This document shows positions 45,702 through 56,525 of a DNA stretch of 64,000 nt, piece by piece. Numbering within the stretch: position 1 is the first letter of the stretch; every line of letters begins with the position of its first letter. The DNA lies in assembly GCA_007922305.1 (NCBI GenBank), contig ML677366.1, positions 10,973,132-11,037,131 of the forward strand, read 5' to 3'. The translations under genes and the position numbers were made by a program. This DNA comes from Dermatemys mawii. Lineage: Eukaryota > Chordata > Testudines > Dermatemydidae. A model generated the notes under the pieces. It had not been told where the DNA came from, made no database searches, and saw only the letters and a program-made list of their open reading frames with translations.

Positions 45702-47639
45702 GTTTTAAGGAGAGAGCAGATCCAGACACCTCTCAGATGGTGGAACCTACCTGTGGAATCTGTATAAACGCAAATCATCTTCAAAAACAAAGGAATCCAT
45801 CAGTCCAGGTGGTCTTCTCCAGAGTTAGCCCTCAGCCTTAGGTGGGATTTAGGCTTATCAGGACACATTGCGTCCAGCCCAACTTTTTGTTAGTAGATTG
45901 TTTTATCATGTCTGCCAAGTTTTCAGATCCAGTACCTGTCTTTAGAAAAGTAAGGCGGGGGGCGGGGGGGGGGGGGGAATAAAAATTGTGGGGGTGTGAA
46001 AAATTAAAACAGATGCTCTGAGGCTGCCTCTCAGCCCCTCAGCAAATGCAGCACGCTCTGGTGCCACTACAGCTCACTCCTGCGAGATAGTGCCACACAA
46101 TCACTTAGCATGAGAGTTTTGGCAGGACAGAGACATCCAGTGTTTAGAGAGGGACTTTGGGTTCTTCACGGACAGTGACTCTCAGTCTCCCACCCTCATT
46201 GCTCTATGATGGTTTGTGGACTGTGTCAGAGGACATTAAAGACACAGCTTTAAAAAGGAGTCCCTATTCACTTACTCATATCCACATCATCTTCACCATG
46301 CCAGGCATCTTGCCTTGCTCCTCCCTTTGTAATGACTTTTACTTCCTACCAGCCTGGATGGACACCAGCAAACTAGAGACTTCAATGGATTTTTAAAGTT
46401 GCATAAAGCTGCATAAACTTTCCTGCTCCTCAACAAGTTGCATAAGATCTCTGGGGTGTCTCTCACACCGTTATAGCATGTTTGTTAACAAAACCTTCTC
46501 ACTCTCTGATTAGCTTATTTTCCTTTGGGGCTACTCTAGTGGGAAGGAGACAGTTGGGTTAATTTTTTATCAGGAAGCCAGCAGAGAAATCAGTATGCAA
46601 ACGAAGACAAAGTGGCATACTTTGCTCTGAGAAACATTTATTTTTCATGTGTTTTTCCTGTGTGTGGTGATCTCTCTTTTATTTTTTAACTCATATCAAA
46701 TCCATTGGGTGGAATGCCCTGCAGTGTAGACTACACATCACCTTGGCTAATGCTACACTGCTTCTAGGTGTAGAAGAATCTGTCATTTTCAATGAATCTT
46801 GTGTAAGTGGACACATTGTAACAGGGAAGTCAATAGGCGGCTTCATTAAATTGAGCTCGGAGAAGTGAAAAACTCATTTTCACTTCTCTCGGGGAGGTTA
46901 AGTTGTTAGATGCAAGTACTTTGAGTTCCATGAATGTCCTTTAGAAACACACGTGCTGTTTAAACTCTTTGGGGAGGTTGTTACACTGAAAGAACTGCCT
47001 CAGTGAAGCCAGCAGGGGCTCTGTTTTGGTTTTTTTCCCTAGTGTGAAAAATATGGAGAATGAAAATGTTCAGTAGATTCTTAGGCTGTTTTCTCTGGAG
47101 GTAACTGAAGGACCATTCTGGTACATTCCAGCTTTGTTTGGTCTGAGCTGGAGTGTGAGGAAAGAAGAGATAAAGGTTGCTAAGGCACTAAACTTACCCA
47201 AACAAGGGTTTCATTGCTTTTTAATCATGGAAAAGGTTTCTTTAGTGTTCTGGAGCTCTCATGTTCCAACCACGGTGACACACGATTCCAAGAAGCGCTC
47301 ATGTCACTCCCTGTAATTCAGATCAAGTTCAGTCCATGAACCCAGCTTCCCTGTGTGAACAGAGGGAACGGGTGTGAACAGAGAAGCAGATTTGCTCCAG
47401 TAAGGTTTACCTCACACATTTTTCCTTTTCACAGCTATCCTTAACATTCATTTGAGAAGGCTGTTTTGATAATGGAATAGTTTTAGTGCAGAGAAAACAT
47501 ATTTATTTAACTGATTTATTCCTTTTCTCTCATGAGTTTTCTGTGTCTTTTGGCCCCTTCTGCTCAGAAAATATATTTAGCTTTAGCAGGTTTATTTCTT
47601 CCATGCTTTTAAATGCCCTCTCTGTCATGCACACATTTG
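45702..47639. other. Intergenic, no gene seen; poly-G run at 45957-45977
   Basis: An almost pure G tract with two C interruptions at 45957-45977 is the only strong low-complexity signal. The rest is AT-rich and unique-looking, with no credible frame. The part 46800-46920 contains a TTTTCACTTCTC/GAGAAGTGAAAA inverted pair around 46860-46890, a potential hairpin. Confidence 0.4.
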
Positions 47640-47835
47640 CAGAGGTGCCTATCAAAAAACACATGCAAACACAAATACACATGCATTTTGCACAAACATG
47701 CACCCACTCACACACCAGCTCAGAAACCTACCAACACACTCTAATCTACATACCCCCATCCACTGAACACCTGCATGTACACACAGCAAACTCTGCCAAC
47801 ACATGTACATATCCATATGAACACACACATACAAC
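47640..47835. repeat. CA-rich low-complexity tract (degenerate ACACA/ACATG repeat)
   Basis: Almost 200 bp made of irregular CACA, ACATGCA and ACACAT motifs, for example ACACATGCAAACACAAATAC at about 47660. It has decayed from a (CA)n-like microsatellite. The 120-codon plus-strand frame (47486-47848) across it is low-complexity and not a gene. Confidence 0.6.
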
Positions 47836-47913
47836 CTCACGTATCTAATGGCACTTTGAACCCCCAACTGGCTGCAGCTGCCCTAAGATCTGGCTTAGAG
47901 AGTCCTATTAAAA

Positions 47914-48033
47914 GCCTGGCCCGAAATTCTATGTGCCTGATTTCCTCTCACATCAATTTTGCAGCTCCATCAAAATTCAGTTCAGCTACTCCCGGTTGAC
48001 ATCAGTGTCAGTGTAATCAGAATCGGGCCTTGA
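47914..48033. mobile_element. Palindromic 'gattctg' MITE, decayed
   Basis: The left end CCTGGCCCGAAATTCT and right end AATCAGAATCGGGCCTTG are an imperfect inverted pair, and the middle has CATCAATTTTGCAGCTCC and GTTGACATCAGTGTCAG. Same class as 60989-61107. About 120 bp, non-coding. Confidence 0.5.
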
Positions 48034-48954
48034 AAGCTAACAAAGTCCCTTATGAGAACATGCCCACAAACTAACAACGCTAAATATATTGTTCACATAG
48101 AATTTCATGGTCTGTATATATGGACAGGTGGAATGTGATCCATAAAGCACCAAATGTCCTTCAGGCCTCATCTTCTGTAGCTAAGTGAGTTCCTGTGGTG
48201 AGCAGCTTGTGATTTGCAGTACAATAATCTGTTATGTGTTTCCACATGCACTTTCAGATTCACTGGCTTGTTTACAATAATGGCAAATGAAACACCTCTT
48301 TGTCCAAAAGTTAACTGCATCTACTTGCCACCATTTTCTGATTTGCCAGCAGGCCTCTTGCATCTATACATGGTGGGCGGGTGTGTAGGCTCTAATAGGG
48401 AGGATTATTGCTATGTAGGACCTGGCATTTTAGTTCCGTTTTCACTTTTTAATATTTCATGATCATTTAAAATATAGAATGAAATGAATTCCAAAGCCAA
48501 AAGTCATCTCAAAATTAAAAATCAAAACCAGTCTGTTCCAAGAAGATGCTTTGACCTAATTGAAAGGCTCCATTCTGATTTTGTTGCAAATGAAATGTTA
48601 TTGAACTCAACATACTCCCAGGGAAAGTTTGCATTTGACAAAACATCATTTTCCTGTGGAAAACTGTTACACAGGAAATTTTCCCACCAGGTCTGGTTAA
48701 GACTTTGTTTTCTCTCACTGTGCCTTCCCGTTTCAAAGGCGTCTGTCCGAAGGGACAGCTGCCACTTTGAGAGGTGGAGCTAATATAGAATCTCCTGGAC
48801 CAAGCATGCATGCAGGCAATGCTCCATGCTGGAGACTTTACTTTCATGTTTCTTGTTTTGGTTCCCTAAATCTTGAATGAAACCCAGCCAATCAAAATTG
48901 ATTAGGGAGCTAGTGGGCTGAAATCACTGCCTATATCATACTGACCAATATTTT
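48034..48954. other. Intergenic, no gene seen
   Basis: Unique-looking AT-rich DNA. Frames of about 100 codons (48484-48783 plus strand, 48515-48847 minus strand) overlap each other and carry no domain. Confidence 0.4.
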
Positions 48955-49135
48955 CTCACTGTACCCTTGAGTTCTTCCATCTGTCTGTATGCACCTGTTA
49001 TCTCATGTCTTTTACTTAGATTGTTCTTTTTCCAATCTCTTGTTCTGTGTTTGTGTGGCACCTAGCACACAGGGGTTTTGGTCTATTCCTGCTCGGTACA
49101 ACAGCAATACAGACAATACATAATAATCAAATTTG
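48955..49135 (+). mobile_element. L2-type SINE/LINE tail
   Basis: TTTGTGTGGCACCTAGCACA, then GGGGTTTTGGTCTATTCCTG and ACAATACATAATAATCAAAT, is the L2-type 3' end shared by the SINEs at 35567 and 43633. The upstream part is decayed. Diverged and non-coding. Confidence 0.6.
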
Positions 49136-49386
49136 GGCTGGTTGTATCTGCTTTGCTTCTAGTATGTGCAAAAATATAACCCCATACGACTGATGTTTGT
49201 GTTTACTGAGCACAATATCTAAGCCTCCTAAGTGGTTGTAGTATAGAAGACAGTTTTTTCATTTGAGGGCAATTGATAAGGAAGGGTTGAATGGCAGCGG
49301 GCTGCAGCTGTCTTGGGTAGCCTGGTAAGGTAAATCCTAGTGCTCCTTCTGTGTCCCTCCTTACCCATCTTGGTCCAGTGTAAGGG

Positions 49387-49652
49387 CAGGTCTACTCTTG
49401 CACCAGTGCAGTTGTGCTGCTGTAGTGCTTTAATGAGATGCTCTATGCCGATGGGAGAGAGCTCTCTTGTCAATGTAGATAACCCACCTCTGAGAGAGGC
49501 AGTAGCTATGCTGGTGGGAGAAGCTCTCCCGCCAATGTAGCACTGTCTGCGGTGGTGCTCAGCGGCGTGTAACTTACGTCGCTCAGGGCTGTGGATTATT
49601 CACACCTCTGAGTGCCGAAATTACGCTGAACTAATTCTGTAGTGTAGACCAG
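49387..49652. mobile_element. hAT-like MITE, about 265 bp
   Basis: The left end CAGGTCTACTCTTGC and right end GTAGTGTAGACCAG are inverted, with the 'GTCTACACTAC' signature. Inside, TAACTTACGTCGCTCAGGGC and GTGTGGATTATTCACACC-like phrases, plus paired GGGAGAGAGCTCTC and GGGAGAAGCTCTCCC, are typical of this sauropsid family. Non-coding. Confidence 0.7.
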
Positions 49653-51390
49653 TGCTCAATATCCTCATCTGACAGAAGAGAAATACTGGTAAAAGCCTGT
49701 CTGTCTGGAACACACCTGCTGTTTAAGAGCAGTGGCTGAAAGAGAAACCATTGAGTTTCCAGTCTGCTGAAAGCACTCACCTGATTTTACTACACTCTAT
49801 TAAAATTCTGATCCAGGACCTCTCCCTAAAGAGCTGGGCGGTAGATCATGTTAAGAGTGAATGTCAGAGCTATCAATGGGCAGGGTGAGCTGCCTTTAAA
49901 GGGATAATTCCTTGCTTAAGGTGATGAGACTCCCTTGGCTTTACTCTGTGAGAAGACTGCATTATACCACATCATGGTAAGTGCGTACAAAGGCAAAGCT
50001 AACCTGGCAGCTGATAGATCTGCATCCTGAAAGTGCCTAGTTAGGTTCTGGTAGCAGAATCTTTTATAACAAGCAGGAGTGATGAGTTAACTGTCTGACA
50101 AGGCACAAATTCGTGCTCATTCCTGACCTATATTTGTTACAATGGATAAACACAGGAGGGAGGAGAAACTAGAGAAAGGGGCAAAGAAACGAATGCTTCT
50201 CACTCAGCCCACAGAAGAGGTGGAGGGCCTGGCTAAACCTTCTCTCACTGACATTGGGGAGACACCAAGGACATCTGCGAAACTGCTCCTGGCTTACAGC
50301 TATGTAATTGCTGGGAGAATCAGACTCTTCCACTCTTCACCCCGGAGAAGCACTCTGTCACCCGCTCTGTGTCCCATGTTGCTGCCAAGTCACCGTGAGA
50401 TGGGAACATGCTAAGAAGAGAGATTGGCTGTGAACTGCCAAAAGTCCACAACATTCCCCAGACTAAGCCCTCGGCACTTATCTGGCTGCATGTTCCTCAG
50501 AAGCATTTGAGGTATTCGTCCTACTTACCCAACCTTGATCCAACTCCCAATATTCTTGCTCTTACTTCCAAACTCGAGGGAGGGTCTTCTCCCATCCCCT
50601 CAAAATCACTCATCACTTCTGTTGGGTATTGGGATATGTATTAATCAAAGCACCTATTGTGTACATCACTATGAGCTGTATCAATTATATCTGCACTGCA
50701 TGGGCATCCACCCATCGTTGACTAAACCCTATCTGATGGATACCATCTTTGTGGACACACCAGAGATTTAACCAAAGGCCTTAAAAGCTAAAAGCATGAG
50801 TAGTGACAGCTTGCGAGAAAGACCAATGCTTTTTAAGCAGGGGTGTGACAAACAGAGCAAGATTGTTCTGTTTTGTGGAGAATTTTGATGTTTCAAAATT
50901 TGCTTTTGTTCCATTTAGGGACAAAAATTAAAACATTAAAATTTCCACCAAAGGGAAAGGAGCCCAGCCAGAGGGCAGTCTGCCTTGCTGGCTTCTTGGG
51001 GCTGTGAACAATGGAAACCATGGAGTCTCCAGCCTGCAGAAGGGGACATGCAACATACACTCTCCAGTGGGTAACAGATGCAAGGCTCATAAGAGAGGCG
51101 GGATGGATTTTCAAGGTTCGTGTCTCTGTTTTGCTTGTTACAATGTGCTGGAGACGAGTTGGAAGGGAAAGCTCCCAAGACATGACATTTTCCTCCCCAA
51201 CTTCCCTGGTCCCAATTCACTTGCTCACACCTTCCTTACCTCCACTGGCCTCATCCTTCCCACTTGCTCTTCTTGTTCCCTCTGACTGAGATGGTAGGGG
51301 GCTGATAATGTCTACATGGGCACTATACCCGATCTAAGTGAGTTCTTTTCTACTCAGAAGCCTGGGACTCTGTTAAGGTTATTAAAGAGA
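49653..51390. other. Intergenic, no gene seen; AT-rich repeat piece at 50830-50945
   Basis: The 50830-50945 piece (GTTTCAAAATTTGC, AAACATTAAAATTTCC) belongs to the AT-rich decayed class noted at 40200-40560. Frames here (up to 96 codons) overlap in several registers and have no domains. Confidence 0.4.
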
Positions 51391-51427
51391 GTGAGAGAGT
51401 GTGAGTGTGAGTGTGAGTGTGAGTGTG

Positions 51428-51466
<39 letters not shown>
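51391..51466. repeat. Compound microsatellite (GAGTGT)n then (GT)n
   Basis: Begins as GTGAGAGAGTGTGAGTGTGA with about seven GAGTGT units, then turns to about 15 pure GT units by 51438-51466. Likely length-polymorphic. It accounts for the His/Thr-repeat minus-strand frame at 51350-51577. Confidence 0.92.
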
Positions 51467-51469
<3 letters not shown>

Positions 51470-52004
51470 GGGGCGGGGGTTATACTCGATAATTGGCTGG
51501 TAAAATCTAACTACAGAACTTACAACCAATTTGGGGTTTGGGCCTCGCTTCCGAACAGTCTGCCCTGAGGCTGGCACTCGTGCTCTTCAATCAATGAAGG
51601 CAGAGTTACCATAGTCTTGGGGAGAAATGGCAAGGAGGAATTGGCCAGAGGCTCTGGGATGATAGGAGCAGAAGCAGCCAAAGCAAGACCCATGGACATT
51701 CAGACAATTTCCTATAGTTTTTATAGACTTTCTCTGTCCTGACTGCATTGGTTGTTTGCTCCTTCCCTCCCCCTCCTCCTTCCTCGTAATCTCTTCAGCT
51801 CGCTTCCTTCCATAGTCCCTCTTCCCCTTTGCCCTCTCCTCCTCATCCACTTCTCTACCATTTTCTTTCCAGTTTTCTGATCCTCTCCCAGCTATCTTCC
51901 CTTGCTCAAAAATCATGGAACTAACATGGTGTTCGCTGCCATTCCATTGTTCATCCTGCTTGTGTGTTCTACCCCTAACCCCATCCTGGGTCTGGCCCAT
52001 TTTC
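51467..52004. other. Intergenic; pyrimidine-rich run 51750-51900
   Basis: The plus strand is almost all C/T from 51750 to 51900, directly before the SINE tail at 52005. A 157-codon minus-strand frame (51587-52060) is the purine-rich shadow of this, with Lys/Glu/Arg bias and no domain. Confidence 0.45.
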
Positions 52005-52131
52005 CTTGGAAGCTCTTTGGGGCAGGGACTTTCTGCTCCTCTTTGCGCAGTTCCTAGCACAACTGGGCCCCATTTTTGGTTGGGTCTTAGGTATTCCTGT
52101 GATAAATATGATTAACAACAACAACAACAAA
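52005..52131 (+). mobile_element. L2-type SINE tail ending in (CAA)n
   Basis: GGAAGCTCTTTGGGGCAGGG, then CAGTTCCTAGCACAACTGGG and CCCCATTTTTGGTTGGGTCT, ends in an ACAACAACAACAACAAAG run at 52112-52131. Same family as 35567-35815 and 43633-43940, with the head missing or replaced by the pyrimidine run. Confidence 0.7.
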
Positions 52132-52499
52132 GTTTGGATCAGGACAAGGGGAGACTGGGGATGACAGCAAAGAGATACATCAAGGAGGACTACAAAAGAG
52201 GGAGGGAATTAATTTTAATGGGCTATTTACACTGGTAATGTGTCTCATTTGTGGGAGAAGACGGTTCTGATTAAAATGAGTGGCGTCGCACACTCACATG
52301 CGGCACACGGCTGCTAATTAGGGAGGCCTGAGACCTGGCACGTTAATCTTCTAGTCTCAAACCATTAACTTGACCAGGTGTACTATCTTCCAGGTGACAA
52401 AGGTTAATAATCTGCATCCAAAACAAAGCACGTCAGTAAATACCATAAATACAAAGAGAAACTGTTGAGCTCTAGTTCATCTGCAAATTCGACACCGTC
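52132..52499. promoter_or_regulatory. Candidate conserved non-coding element rich in homeodomain and E-box motifs
   Basis: Repeat-free block with GAATTAATTTTAATGGGC, CTGCTAATTAGGGAGG, CCATTAACTTGACCAGGTG, CCAGGTGACAAAGGTTAATA and GCACGTCAGTAAATACC. The density of TAAT cores, two CAGGTG E-boxes and a CRE-like CACGTCA, without transposon features, is the usual appearance of developmental enhancers. Nothing in the sequence alone proves conservation or activity. Confidence 0.3.
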
Positions 52500-52800
52500 A
52501 GGTCTGGACTTAACATAGACTGTGAATGGCTCTCCAATTACAAAAGCAGTTTCTCCTCTCTGGGTGTTCACACCTCCAGATCAGCTGCTGGAAGTGGGCT
52601 TCACCCCCCCGAATGAATTTATCTTGCTTTCTTGCCTGCATATTTATACCTGCCTCTGGAGATTTCCACTACATTCATCTGATGAAGTCGGTCTTAGCCC
52701 ACGAAAGCTCATGATCCCCAAGATCTGTTAGTCTACAAGGTGCTACAAGATTCTCTGTCGCTTTTGCAGATCCAGACTAACACGGCTACCCCTCTGATAC
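52500..52800 (+). mobile_element. Penelope-like retroelement relic (terminal region)
   Basis: The stretch from about 52500, with GACTGTGAATGGCTCTCC, ACACCTCCAGATCAGCTGCTGG, through GAAAGCTCATGATC, GTTAGTCTACAAGGTGCTAC and the end AGACTAACACGGCTACCCCT, CTGATAC, matches a terminal repeat known widely in turtles, crocodilians and other vertebrates. I assign it to Penelope-like elements because of the hammerhead-type core listed separately and the remembered wording of the family. There is no reverse transcriptase here. It ends cleanly at 52800. Confidence 0.6.
52675..52716 (+). ncRNA. Hammerhead-ribozyme-like core in the Penelope-like relic
   Basis: CTGATGA (52679-52685) is followed by a hairpin (GTCGG at 52687-52691, loop TCTTA with G, CCCAC at 52698-52702; one C/C mismatch) and then GAAA (52703-52706), the conserved hammerhead order. 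The TCAT before the core (52675-52678) pairs with ATGA at 52711-52714, making a short stem I. Stem III would be tiny (A52706 with T52709, C52710 as the cleavage-site H). Hammerhead motifs are reported in Penelope-like elements. The mismatch in stem II suggests this copy is impaired. Confidence 0.5.
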
Positions 52801-53516
52801 AATTAGCTAGTTTCAGTTGCAGAGACAGCACCATGCTGGGTCTAGAATGCCCCAAACAGGGGCTTAAAAAGCTAAAGGAAAGGATGCAGCTTCAATGCCC
52901 CAGCATGGTACCAGAGACACTGTAGTGCTGGATATGTTGTTTTTGGGGTGGGATGCAGCACTCAGGGCTGGACCACCTAGGGGCACCAAAAAGTGGGTGG
53001 CGTCTTACACAAAGAGCTCAGATGCTCACCTTGGTGTCCAGATCAGACTGCAGTACAGGTAGTTACTAGATCTGGTTAAAAAAAAATATGGCAGTGCTTT
53101 CCAAGAAGTGTTTTTGAACAAAACAAAACAAAATTTAATTTCATTTAACATTTCCCGCCCCACATTTTCAGGGTCTATTTTTGGGTGAATCAATTCCAAT
53201 AAAAATGTTTTGATTCAAACTGAATGGAATAGAAACCGAAATATTCTGGCTTTCAGTCTTTGCTGATTTGTTTTATTTACCCTTTTCCGGGAAAAGGGGG
53301 GTGAGGGTGGGAGAGAAGAGAAACATAACAAAAACACTTAAAAACATTTGAGTTGAACTTAAATGAAAATTTCTTACTTGTATCATTTTGTCAAAAATTT
53401 GAAGATTTAGATTTTTTTCACAAAAATTGTCATATAGTTTAAACAGGCATTTTTCATCGACTGCAACTTGATGCAAAATGTTTGCCCATCCCTAGCAGTT
53501 ACCATTCACTCTTTGA
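52801..53516. other. Intergenic; AT-rich decayed repeat 53060-53500
   Basis: The AT-rich stretch with ATGTTTTGATTCAAACTGAA and ending TTTGCCCATCCCTAGC resembles the class at 40200-40560. Its right end has the 'GGGATGGGCAAA' look of an old hAT terminus, without a visible partner. No gene. Confidence 0.4.
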
Positions 53517-54238
53517 CCTTGGCTACACTTGCCGATGTAGAGCGCTTCGGATTAAACCAGCCTTTGGAGAGTGCACTAGGGAAAGCACTGCAGTCCGTCC
53601 ACACTGACAGCTGCAAGCGCACTGGCATGGCCACATATGCAGCACTTGCAGCTGCATTGAGAGAGGTGCATTATGGACAGCTATCCCAGCGTTTAAGTGG
53701 CTGCAACATGACTTTCAAATGTAGGGGGTGGGGTGGAGTGTGACAGGGAGTGTGTTGTGTGTATGGTGGGGGGGGGGGAGAGAGAGTGTGGTTTTTTGGG
53801 GTGCTGAGAGTGTGTCAGCATGCTGTCTTGTAAGTTCAGATCCCCTCACCCCACCTCTCTCTCTCTCACTCAAAGCAAACAGTATCTGCTATGTCTCGGA
53901 GCAGATAAGCAGCCGGCTGTCAGAAACAGAGCTTCGAAAGAGCACTTCCGCATTCCTGTGGCCGATTTCACAACGAGAAGAGTGGCCACTTGACTTAAGG
54001 GGATTATGGGATGTTTCCAGAGGTCAATCAGAGCGCCATAACGCATCTCCTTGTTCACATTGATGCTGGAGCAACTCACCCAATATGCATCAGATGTTTA
54101 TCCTCTTGCCAAGGAGGAGTACCAGGAGCACTCTAGCCAGGGAGTCAGAGCACTCTACGTGCCTTGCTAGTGTGGACGGGGAGTGAGGTAGAGCACTCTG
54201 AGGCTTTGTTGCGGTATAATGTGCAAGTGTAGCCAAGG
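53517..54238. mobile_element. Non-autonomous DNA transposon, 722 bp, perfect 16-bp termini
   Basis: CCTTGGCTACACTTGC (53517-53532) and GCAAGTGTAGCCAAGG (54223-54238) are perfect inverted repeats. Just inside lie GTAGAGCGCTTCGG on the left and GAGGTAGAGCACTCTGAGG on the right. The interior holds a poly-G run (53768-53778), a GA/CT-rich part and GCGCATT-like tRNA-unrelated sequence. No transposase: frames of 91 and 111 codons have no domain. Probably hAT-like; I see no matching 8-bp flanks. Confidence 0.78.
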
Positions 54239-55924
54239 CCTATGTCTCTAACAGGCTATAAGCATTTCACACCACATCCTGACCTAGTCTGGGTAGCATT
54301 GCTTGGCTCCATGACACAGCTCCCACAGTGTCTAATAACAAGGAAAGAATTGCCTAGTTCACTAGACAACAATAAATGGTACAAGTAACCCTCGTGGCTC
54401 CCAACCCCTATTAATTTGAGCCCCCAGGGGCAATTGGACCAAACTTACCTTCCTTCCCCTCTGTCAGGAAAGACCCCCTGTTGGAGATGAAAAGAGAAGC
54501 ACTGTGCAGAAGTTAGAGGCAGAATATCTGAGGGATCCAGTGTGACTCTCCCATGATACTTTGCAGGCTCAGCCCACATCATCACTTTGATTTGTTTTCA
54601 GCATGAGGGAAGACTTTGCTTCTCATTAGCTGAACTGACATGAATGAAAAGCTGAATAATTGAGACAGTTTAATTAGCTGAGCCAGCAATCTTGCCCCTC
54701 GCACCCAGATCCCTTAAATGCCCATCTCCCAAACCCTGTGAACCTCCTCACTCTCCATCATACTCCAGTAAGCTCTAGTTCTCCCTTCTTGAAATCTTCC
54801 AGCAGGCCCCTAGTTCCCTCCCTCCACAAAGCCTTCCACTAGAACCCAGCTGCCTCCTCTTCCTTTCAATAGGCCCTTGCTACAATCTTTCTTGTGTCCC
54901 TCCAATACGCCTCTGCCAAATCCCTCCTCATGACTTTCCAAAAAGCCTCACCCCCTCGCCTTCTTTTCCCAGGACCCTTTAAATGGACCAGGACTCCCAC
55001 CTATTTGTACCCTGGTATGTGTATGTGGGAACGGGGGGAAGAGGCCTGCCGTGCACATGTGTGTGTAAGTAAGAAATGGGTGATTCAGTGGAAGTTAACA
55101 AAGAAATATCTAAGACCTTAAAATCATCACTGCTGGGGCTGGGAGCTCTCTGGCAGAGGTACTCTGATAACCCAGCCAACTAAGAACCAAATAAGAGAAA
55201 TGCCGAGGAGATCACCCAGAGAGGCAGAAGAAGAATGAAAATAGTGCTTTTAATATAATTTACAGCAAACTTACAGTATTTCACATCACACATTTCTAAA
55301 CTGCTCATCTTTAAAATATAAGCTGCAAAAATACAGAATGCAGTACTCAATATATACCATGTAGTTTCTTTTTCTTTCGTCTCTCTCTCTCTCTCCCCAC
55401 CCCATCAATCGTACAGTGAGATATTTCCTTTTCCAAACCAGGTTTGGATTTATTTCGGAAGTGCTGCTAAAAAGCCCCCAAAATCAGAAGCAGTCTAGGC
55501 AGCACATTTCAAAGAATTTTTAGAAGAATCCCTCCCCTCCAGGACAAAAGCAATGGATTAATATTCAGCCCAAGGTGGGGGCAAGTCAGCTCATCAAGGT
55601 TCCAGGGCAGGAAGCTGCATGTCACTTGTGATATGGCCTCTTGGAAATGTATGTGGCATTAGCCTATGCAGAGAGATTCTTGCACGCAAAGGCAGGGTGG
55701 TCTCTACAGGGGGCTCTAGGTTGGCAGAGAGAAGAATGTGGAAGGCTTGCATGTTCATAAATAGAGTAATCTTCACTAAGACATCTTGTATGTGCAGCAT
55801 GGGGAACTCTGTGGAAGAGTTTCATAGGCACAGGCAAAGCAACCTAGGTGGGATCGTCTTGCATGTTCAACAGGATGACCTACACATGGGAGTGTCTCAT
55901 GGGCATGGCTAGTGCTTGTCTGAC
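54239..55924. other. Intergenic, no gene seen; TAAT-rich block 54590-54700
   Basis: At 54620-54690, CTCATTAGCTGAACTG and TTAATTAGCTGAGCC recur 53 bp apart in otherwise unique DNA, so it is a possible regulatory element. A CT run lies at 55378-55396. Around 55245 the minus strand reads ATTAAA followed by a T/C-rich stretch, a weak poly(A)-site-like arrangement that could mark the end of an unseen minus-strand transcript. No coding exon accompanies it. Confidence 0.35.
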
Positions 55925-56525
55925 AGAACTATAAATGGAGGACTGGAAGGAACTTTGAGAGGTCATCAGGTTCAGCTACCTGCGCTGAGGCAGGACCAAG
56001 TAAACCTAGACCATCTCTGACAACTGTTTGTCCAACTTGCTCTTAAAGGTCTCCAATGATGGGAATCCCTCAACCTCCCTTAGTAGCTTATTCCAGCGCT
56101 TAACAACCCTGATAGAAAGTTAGAACATTTTCCTAATATCTAACCTAAATCTTCCTTAGTGCAGATAAAGCTCATACCTCCACTGAACAAGGAGACTAAC
56201 TGATCACCATCCTCCTAATAACTGCCCTTAACATATTTTAAAACTTATAAAGTCACCCCTCAGTCTTCTTTTCTCAAGACCAGCATGCCCAGTTTTTTTA
56301 TCCTTTCTCCAGAGGTCAGGTTTTCTAAACCTTTTATCATTTGTGTTGTTCTCCTCTGGACTCTCTCCAATTTGACAACATCCTTCCTAATGGATGGCAC
56401 CAAGAACTGGACACAGTACTCCAGCTGAGGCCTCACCAGCGTCAAACAGAGCAGGACAATTATCTCCCCGGCTTACATATGACACTCCCGATAATATACC
56501 CCAAAATCATTTTAGCCATTTTTAG
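55925..56525 (-). mobile_element. CR1 LINE 3' region, reverse orientation
   Basis: Starts near ACTATAAATGGAGGACTGGA, then GGAACTTTGAGAGGTCATCA, GACCATCTCTGACAACTG and TGTCCAACTTGCTCTTAAAG. This is the reverse of a CR1 3' UTR and ORF2 end. The minus-strand frame at 56445-56260 carries LVRPQLEYCVQFL and KLERVQRRTTQMI, the CR1 ORF2 thumb signature seen also at 39400-39516. Frameshifts and truncation make it dead. Confidence 0.88.

Noticed and set aside
51587..52060. 157-codon minus-strand frame rich in Lys, Glu and Arg
   Set aside because: It translates a homopyrimidine/homopurine tract plus a SINE tail; the composition follows from the strand skew.
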